From Dehalococcoidales bacterium (GTDB lineage: Bacteria > Chloroflexota > Dehalococcoidia > Dehalococcoidales > JAQTVP01), in the NCBI GenBank assembly GCA_028707015.1, contig JAQTVP010000040.1, forward strand, positions 1 to 10,608: a DNA stretch of 10,608 bases. The letters run 5' to 3'. Positions within the stretch are counted from its first letter, which is position 1; each line of letters opens with the position of its first letter. The notes beneath the pieces are model-generated. The model was not told the origin of the DNA, searched no databases, and was given only the letters and a program-made list of their open reading frames with translations. Made by a program: the position numbers and the translations under genes. Of the stretch, positions 6,144-10,608 are shown piece after piece.

Positions 6144-7588
6144 AGAGCAAATGGTGGCTGCCACTAATTTTGATGGGAGTGGTTCTATCTGTTTTCCTGT
6201 TATTACCGCCCCTTGAAACTCTTACCTCTATGGGAATGAAGGTTGTTGGCATTTTTCTGTTCACTATTATTGGTTGGGTATTTGTTGGTATCGGTTATCC
6301 CAGTCTTTTATGCATAGCACTTTTTGTTGTTACCGGGGTGATGACTCCCTCTCAGGCTTTTATGGCGTCATGGGGAAACTGGATAGTTTTATTTATGATC
6401 GGCTGTTTTGGTTTAAGTGAAACTCTCAGTATTACCGGTTTCTCTCGGCGTTTTGCTTTCTGGTTTATGAATCTTCCCTTTACCCGGGGGCGCCCATGGA
6501 TGCTGATGGCAATGTTTCTGCTTTCATGCACTCTTTTAGGCTGTGTAATGTCAGCAGTAGTGACAACAATTGTTTTTATGAGCATAGCCGGACCTATGCT
6601 TGAGACATTTGGCTATAAAAAAGGGGACCCGTTTGCATCGATGTTTATGATGGGTATTGCCTGGGCAGCTACTGCTTCATTTGGGATGACGCCTATTGCA
6701 CACGCCGGTAATATCATGGTGATGGAATGGATCAAAAGAGACCTGGATTATTCTATTAGCTTTGGGGGATGGATGCTCTTCGGGATTCCTCTGGGATTAC
6801 TGGTATTTTTAATACTGATGCTTTTTTTCCGATATATAGTCCGTCCTGATGTCAGTAAGATTATTGGTATGACCCATGCTTATGTTCGTGAAACAGTAAG
6901 TAAAATTGGGTCAATGCAGTTATCAGAGAAGTTAGCCCTTGTGGTGTTCTCCGGTGTGCTTATTTGCTGGCTAATGCCGAACATAACAAGTAATATAGCA
7001 CCTGAGGTTAGTGCTTACTTTACTAAAATGGGCTATGCTATTCCTGCTTTAGTAGGAGCGAGTGTACTCTGTCTTATACGAGTAAAGGGGCAGTCAGTAC
7101 TCACATTTAAGCATTGGATGACAGATGGTGTTGAGTGGGGAACGATATCTTTAGTGGCAGCTATAATGATTCTTGGAAATGTTATAGGTAATCCGGAGAC
7201 GGGTATATCTCAATTATTGACCAGTATTTTTAAGCCGGTAGCTGAGGGGGCGCCTTTTAATATATTTTTAATGATTACCTTGCTCTGGGTGGTATTACAA
7301 ACTAATATTATGTCTAATCTGGTTTCTATGACGATGGTTTATACCATGATGGTACCAATAGCTATCAGTACTGGGTTAGGTAATCCAATAGCTTTAGGTG
7401 CTACAATTTCTATTACATCTAACTATGCTTTTAGCTTGCCTTCTGCTACTGCCAGCACAGCTGTAGTAATTGGCAGTGGTTGGGTACCGGTAAAATTCAT
7501 GTTTCGTTATGGGGTTATGCTGATTATACCGATAGTATTATTTTTTACCTTTGTTGGTTATCCGCTAGCCTGCCTTCTGTTTAATTGA
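6140..7588 (+). CDS. SLC13/DASS-fold membrane transporter, copy 2 (paralogue of the upstream gene)
   Basis: This 482-residue integral membrane protein aligns end to end with copy 1 and needs only one residue of gap near 328-331. Over the first 200 residues I count about 116 identities by eye. Shared blocks include IGYPS, VMTP, ASWGN, TGFSRRFAFWF, GYKKGD and MGIAWAATA. Its hairpin tips differ from copy 1: the first reads SAV (138-140) and the second SNL (392-394), where the DASS pattern is SNT. AGN at 189-191 replaces ASN. The two carriers therefore probably differ in substrate or ion coupling, or act as a pair. That they form a heteromer is speculation; known DASS carriers are homodimers. The ATG is supported by alignment with copy 1 although no ribosome site precedes it directly; see the leader ORF at 6111-6143. 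A promoter for the next genes lies 93 bases after its stop. Confidence 0.82.
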   Translation: MKSKWWLPLILMGVVLSVFLLLPPLETLTSMGMKVVGIFLFTIIGWVFVGIGYPSLLCIALFVVTGVMTPSQAFMASWGNWIVLFMIGCFGLSETLSITGFSRRFAFWFMNLPFTRGRPWMLMAMFLLSCTLLGCVMSAVVTTIVFMSIAGPMLETFGYKKGDPFASMFMMGIAWAATASFGMTPIAHAGNIMVMEWIKRDLDYSISFGGWMLFGIPLGLLVFLILMLFFRYIVRPDVSKIIGMTHAYVRETVSKIGSMQLSEKLALVVFSGVLICWLMPNITSNIAPEVSAYFTKMGYAIPALVGASVLCLIRVKGQSVLTFKHWMTDGVEWGTISLVAAIMILGNVIGNPETGISQLLTSIFKPVAEGAPFNIFLMITLLWVVLQTNIMSNLVSMTMVYTMMVPIAISTGLGNPIALGATISITSNYAFSLPSATASTAVVIGSGWVPVKFMFRYGVMLIIPIVLFFTFVGYPLACLLFN

Positions 7589-7680
7589 ACATATAAAAAA
7601 CCGTTTACTTTATGTATCTTCTAAGTAGAGCAGTTATTAGAGAGCGATATTGTAGAAAAGTAATTATTAAGTGTAAAATT

Positions 7681-7709
7681 TTGAAGTATCCATGCTGGTA
7701 GTATATAAT
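7681..7709 (+). promoter_or_regulatory. Sigma-70-type promoter for moaA-moaC
   Basis: TTGAAG at 7681-7686 (4 of 6 matches to the -35 consensus), an optimal 17-base spacer and a perfect TATAAT at 7704-7709 predict transcription from about 7716. That leaves a leader of about 50 bases before the moaA start at 7765. It separates the Moco genes from the transporter transcript and argues against a molybdenum-cofactor riboswitch, which would not fit. Confidence 0.65.
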
Positions 7710-7764
7710 CTTACCAATAATTCCCAGTATTCTAATGTACAAAAATAATGAGAGGAAAATGCCT

Positions 7765-8751
7765 ATGACTGGACTTTCTGATTCTTTCCAGAGGCCCATA
7801 GATTATCTGCGTATTTCGGTAACTGACCGCTGTAATCTGCGTTGTATCTATTGTATGCCATCAGAGGGCGTAAACCTGCTGGAGCATGAGGATATCCTTA
7901 GTTACGAAGAAATTTATCATGTAGCGCAAGTAGCTGCTGAATTAGGTATAAGTAAGATTAGGATTACCGGCGGTGAACCACTGGCGAGATTAGGTTTATC
8001 CAGTTTAATCAAGATGTTGGCTAGTATAGATCTAATAACTGATATTTCTCTAACTACGAATGGTCTTCTGCTGGGTCGTTATGCTGCAGAGTTGAAGCAA
8101 GCTGGTTTACGGCGGGTTAATGTCAGTCTTGATACACTCAAACCGGATAAATTTAAATTTATAACTCGCCAAAGCGATAAACTTGATGATGTATTGGAAA
8201 GTATTGAAGTTGCTAAGGCGGTAGGGCTTAATCCGGTTAAGATTAACGTGGTGGCCATGGCTGGAATTAATGATGATGAACTGTTTGATTTTGCCGCTAA
8301 AACTATTAATGATGGGTGGCATGTTCGTTTTATTGAACTTATGCTCCCTGTTGGAGTCAGCACCACCACGGCTCAATTTATCTCGGTAACTGATATAAGA
8401 AAGAAACTTGAGCAACTGGGAGACCTTGAACCCTGTGTACATGGTATCGGGAATGGACCGGCTAAATACTTTCGTTTTCCTGAGGCTAATGGTACTGTTG
8501 GATTCATTACTCCGGTCAGCGAACATTTTTGCTATTTATGTAATCGAATGCGGCTCACTTCTGATGGGAAACTCCGTCCGTGTTTATTAGCTGATGATGA
8601 AATTGATCTAAAGCAATCTTTGCGTAACGGTGCATCTTCGGAACGGCTTAAACTGCTGATTGAGGAGGCAGTGGCCAAGAAACCATTACATCACAATTTG
8701 GCTGAGGGCTACATGCCTAAAGATAAACCATTTTCTCAGGTAGGGGGTTAA
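7765..8751 (+). CDS. moaA: GTP 3',8-cyclase MoaA (molybdenum cofactor biosynthesis)
   Basis: This radical SAM enzyme converts GTP to 3',8-cyclo-7,8-dihydro-GTP, the substrate of MoaC. From the chosen start it has 328 residues. The N-terminal cluster motif CNLRCIYCMP gives C23, C27 and C30. RITGGEPL (66-73), TTNG (97-100) and RVNVSLDTL (117-125) are core motifs. The C-terminal substrate-binding 4Fe-4S cluster has C256, C259 and C273, followed by RPCL. The protein ends in the conserved Gly-Gly tail, which is needed for activity in characterised MoaA. An upstream in-frame ATG at 7735 would add ten residues, but it has no ribosome site. The ATG at 7759 is too close to AGAGGA (7751-7756), whereas the ATG at 7765 lies eight bases after it and gives the usual MoaA N-terminus. 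moaC follows after two bases, so the two are cotranscribed and probably translationally coupled. Confidence 0.96.
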   Translation: MTGLSDSFQRPIDYLRISVTDRCNLRCIYCMPSEGVNLLEHEDILSYEEIYHVAQVAAELGISKIRITGGEPLARLGLSSLIKMLASIDLITDISLTTNGLLLGRYAAELKQAGLRRVNVSLDTLKPDKFKFITRQSDKLDDVLESIEVAKAVGLNPVKINVVAMAGINDDELFDFAAKTINDGWHVRFIELMLPVGVSTTTAQFISVTDIRKKLEQLGDLEPCVHGIGNGPAKYFRFPEANGTVGFITPVSEHFCYLCNRMRLTSDGKLRPCLLADDEIDLKQSLRNGASSERLKLLIEEAVAKKPLHHNLAEGYMPKDKPFSQVGG

Positions 8752-8753
8752 TT

Positions 8754-9230
8754 ATGGGAGATTTAACACATATAGATGCGGCGGGTCACCCCCGTATGGT
8801 AAATGTCTCGGAGAAGCCTGATACGCAGCGTGAGGCAGTAGCCAAATGCCTGGTTATAATGAAGGCTGTTACCTTTGCTCTGATAAATAAAGGGGAAATT
8901 ACTAAAGGAGATGTTCTGACGACGGCTCAGCTTGCTGGCATAATGGGCGCTAAGCAAACATCTAATATGATACCCTTGTGCCATCCAATTTTGATTGGAG
9001 ATATTAATGTGGAGTTTAATCTGGATGAGATACATAGTACAATAGAGATTACTGCTGTAGTAAAAAGTATAGGTAAGACCGGAGTGGAAATGGAAGCTCT
9101 GACCGCTGCAGCAATAACTGCCCTCACTATATATGATATGTGTAAAGCAGTAGACCGGGGAATGCAAATTGATAAGCTTCGTCTAATAAAGAAAAGCGGC
9201 GGTAAAAGCGGGACAATAAACCTTGAGTAG
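8754..9230 (+). CDS. moaC: Cyclic pyranopterin monophosphate synthase MoaC
   Basis: MoaC rearranges the MoaA product to cyclic pyranopterin monophosphate, the first stable intermediate of Moco synthesis. The 158-residue protein keeps all the residues considered important in E. coli MoaC, at the same numbers: K51, H77 in LCHP, E112 and E114 in GVEMEALT, D128 and K131 in YDMCKAVD. The length is typical and there is no fusion to MoaB or MoaA. The ribosome site (AGGTAGGGGG) lies inside the end of moaA, with a two-base gap between the genes. No moaD, moaE, mogA or moeA is visible, so the later Moco steps must be encoded elsewhere. Confidence 0.97.
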   Translation: MGDLTHIDAAGHPRMVNVSEKPDTQREAVAKCLVIMKAVTFALINKGEITKGDVLTTAQLAGIMGAKQTSNMIPLCHPILIGDINVEFNLDEIHSTIEITAVVKSIGKTGVEMEALTAAAITALTIYDMCKAVDRGMQIDKLRLIKKSGGKSGTINLE

Positions 9231-9255
9231 ATGTAGTTAATGTTATATACTACAC

Positions 9256-9274
9256 AACTACTAGTTAGTATAAT
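9256..9274 (+). promoter_or_regulatory. Possible dnaN promoter -10 with adjacent short palindrome
   Basis: TATAAT at 9269-9274 is a perfect -10 box 15 bases before the dnaN start. No good -35 lies at 16-18 bases. The palindrome AACTA-C-TAGTT (9256-9266) sits directly upstream. A second, overlapping inverted pair, GTAGTT (9233-9238) and AACTAC (9256-9261), spans the moaC-dnaN gap. These repeats could be an operator for dnaN or a weak moaC terminator stem. The transcript would have a very short leader. Confidence 0.35.
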
Positions 9275-9288
9275 TTAAGGGGTGGATT

Positions 9289-10422
9289 ATGAGATTATCA
9301 TGTCTTCAGGAGAATTTAAATCAAGCACTCAATGTTGTTGGGAGAGCAGTAGCCAGCCGGACAACTTTACCTATAACCAATAATGTGCTGTTAGCCGCTG
9401 AGCAATCAAGGCTTAAACTGGTGGCAACTAATTTAGAGATGGCTATTAGTTGCTGGATTGGTGCTAAAGTTGAAGAAGAAGGGACAATTACTGCTCCCGC
9501 TCGTCTTCTCTCTGAATTTGTTAACTCTTTACCCAGTGATAAGGTTGATATTAACCTTTCCCCAAGGACTAAGACATTGGGGTTAAAATGTGCTCGTTTT
9601 GAAGCTAGAATCAGCGGGGTTGATGCTAAGGATTTTCCACCCATCCCTGAGATAAAAGATGGCATTACCACTAAGGTTGAGGTAGAAGCTTTACGACAGG
9701 GTATTAGCCAAGTAGTATTTGCAGCTGCTTCTGAAGATTCGCGTCCGGTGCTAACTGGAATTTATGCGGAATTTGAGGGTGATTTGCTAACATTGGCAGC
9801 AGCTGATGGTTTTAGATTGGCTGTGTATAAGTTACCTTTAATAAGTCCAGTTAACCAGAAAATTGAGGTAGTTATACCAGCACGGACTTTAGTTGAGCTG
9901 AACCGGCTTATGGCTAATCAGGAAGAGCCTGTTGAGATAACAATAAACCCTGACAAGAGCCAGGCACTGTTCCGGTTTAAGAATATTCAGTTAGTATCCC
10001 AACTGGTACAAGGTACCTTCCCGCAGTATGCGCAGCTTATTCCTCAAAGTTATAATACCCGTATAGTAGTTGATATTACTCAGTTATTAAGGGCGACAAA
10101 AACAGCCTTTATCTTTGCCAGTGATGGTGGTGGTATTGTCCGCTTCGTTACTACTCCTGGGCAAGAATTAAAACCAGGTAAAATAACAGTATCAGCTCGG
10201 TCAGAGGAAATAGGCGATGACAGTGGTGAGATTGATGCTATTGTTGATGGTGAAGAAGCAAAGATTGCCTTTAATGGTAAATATCTAATTGATGTGCTTA
10301 GTGTGCTTCGTGAAACACAGGTAGCCTTGGAAACCACTAATCCCTCAAGCCCCGGTGTTATCCGACCCGTGGGAGTTGATAATTACCTGCATGTCATTAT
10401 GCCGATGTTTGTTCAATGGTGA
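9289..10422 (+). CDS. dnaN: DNA polymerase III beta subunit (sliding clamp) DnaN
   Basis: This is the ring-shaped homodimeric clamp that tethers DNA polymerase III to DNA. The protein has 377 residues, a normal length for three clamp domains. Recognisable motifs are FPPIPEI (116-122) at the end of domain 1, SRPVLTGIY (151-159) and AADGFRLAVY (171-180) in domain 2, then PARTLVELNRL (197-207), QGTFPQY (241-247), FNGKYLIDVL (328-337) and the C-terminal YLHVIMPM, which forms part of the peptide-binding pocket region. The last four residues, FVQW, are a little unlike the common RL ending. AAGGGGTGGA at 9277-9286 precedes the ATG. It follows moaC by 58 bases. No dnaA, recF or gyrB is in view, so this is not the classical dnaA-dnaN-recF layout, at least on the left side. 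Its 3' end overlaps a minus-strand ORF by 26 bases. Confidence 0.97.
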   Translation: MRLSCLQENLNQALNVVGRAVASRTTLPITNNVLLAAEQSRLKLVATNLEMAISCWIGAKVEEEGTITAPARLLSEFVNSLPSDKVDINLSPRTKTLGLKCARFEARISGVDAKDFPPIPEIKDGITTKVEVEALRQGISQVVFAAASEDSRPVLTGIYAEFEGDLLTLAAADGFRLAVYKLPLISPVNQKIEVVIPARTLVELNRLMANQEEPVEITINPDKSQALFRFKNIQLVSQLVQGTFPQYAQLIPQSYNTRIVVDITQLLRATKTAFIFASDGGGIVRFVTTPGQELKPGKITVSARSEEIGDDSGEIDAIVDGEEAKIAFNGKYLIDVLSVLRETQVALETTNPSSPGVIRPVGVDNYLHVIMPMFVQW

Positions 10423-10608
10423 CTAAATTCTTCTTAGCTTGGTTAATAGATTGAGCAAACGGTGAATTACCGGGAAGTGGTTTACCAGGGTCTACGTAGT
10501 CATCAAAATTCATGTCTGGATGTTCCTTTGCATATTCATTGAAAAGTCTATTGAAAGTGGCTTCAGTCTCTGATTCCTCTGTAGATATTATTTGTCCGTA
10601 TAGACTGA
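10397..10608 (-). CDS. Unrecognised protein, C-terminal part (runs off right edge)
   Basis: On the minus strand a frame stays open from the right edge through 69 codons to TAA (10399-10397), while the other minus-strand frames hit stops within the first 15 codons and the plus-strand frames are closed soon after dnaN. The readable part is hydrophilic and acidic at first (STEESETEATFNRLF), then contains HPDMNFDDYVDPGKPLPG and ends in an Asn/Lys/Gln-rich tail. There is no membrane segment and no motif I can name. The DYVDPGKPLPG stretch looks like real, possibly loop-forming protein sequence. The last 26 bases overlap the end of dnaN in a convergent arrangement. The start codon lies outside the window. 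It could still be a chance open frame in AT-rich DNA. Confidence 0.5.
   Translation of the reverse strand, partial: SLYGQIISTEESETEATFNRLFNEYAKEHPDMNFDDYVDPGKPLPGNSPFAQSINQAKKNLVTIEQTSA

Noticed and set aside
7589..7620. Intrinsic terminator after transporter copy 2
   Set aside because: The A-run and partial ACATA/TATGT pairing leave a bulged AT-only stem with no T-run, not enough for a terminator call.
7589..7764. Molybdenum-cofactor riboswitch before moaA
   Set aside because: The strong promoter at 7681-7709 leaves a leader of about 50 bases, and I could not fold a multi-stem aptamer in the gap.
7735..7764. Earlier in-frame ATG codons (7735, 7759) as the moaA start
   Set aside because: 7735 has no ribosome site and 7759 lies only two bases from AGAGGA; 7765 has proper spacing and gives the usual MoaA N-terminus.
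7605..7799. 64-codon minus-strand frame across the transporter-moaA gap
   Set aside because: It overlaps the moaA promoter and start and has low-complexity AT-driven composition.
8107..8526. 139-codon minus-strand open frame inside moaA
   Set aside because: It lies wholly within a clearly coding gene, its translation resembles no protein family, and codon structure follows moaA.
9231..9288. Replication origin next to dnaN
   Set aside because: The gap is 58 bases, with no TTATCCACA-like DnaA boxes and no dnaA gene in view.

Overview
The window is a moderately AT-rich bacterial chromosomal segment of housekeeping and cofactor genes. I see no mobile elements, CRISPR arrays or RNA genes. Three things suggest an anaerobe such as a Dehalococcoidia-type Chloroflexota or a similar lineage: an archaeal-type fructose-1,6-bisphosphatase, a corrinoid adenosyltransferase and a stand-alone B12-binding-type radical SAM protein. 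This placement is an inference from gene content only. It was not tested by phylogeny, and an anaerobic Firmicute remains possible.

Layout. The first 399 bases are the 3' end of purQ (purine synthesis), running off the left edge. It converges on a minus-strand gene at 414-2009 for a radical SAM protein of unknown function. A divergent intergenic region at 2010-2164 carries a good plus-strand promoter. That promoter starts a cluster of corrinoid adenosyltransferase (2165-2728), FBP aldolase/phosphatase (2750-3847) and XTP/dITP pyrophosphatase (3896-4486).

Next come two tandem paralogous membrane transporters of the SLC13/DASS (anion:sodium symporter) fold at 4583-6028 and 6140-7588. Both have altered substrate-site motifs. 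The second appears to be preceded by a 10-codon leader ORF whose stop overlaps its start codon. A near-consensus promoter at 7681-7709 then starts moaA-moaC (7765-9230), the complete pair of enzymes that turns GTP into cyclic pyranopterin monophosphate, the first step of molybdenum cofactor synthesis. dnaN (sliding clamp, 9289-10422) follows. Its 3' end is overlapped by the tail of an unrecognised minus-strand ORF (10397 to beyond 10608).

How the genes fit together. Most genes act independently: purine synthesis, corrinoid activation, gluconeogenesis, nucleotide-pool cleaning, Moco synthesis and replication. Within the window, only moaA-moaC form an obvious pathway pair. The most unusual part is the transporter pair. 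The substrate is unknown, its binding-loop residues depart from the family pattern, and it sits next to the Moco genes.
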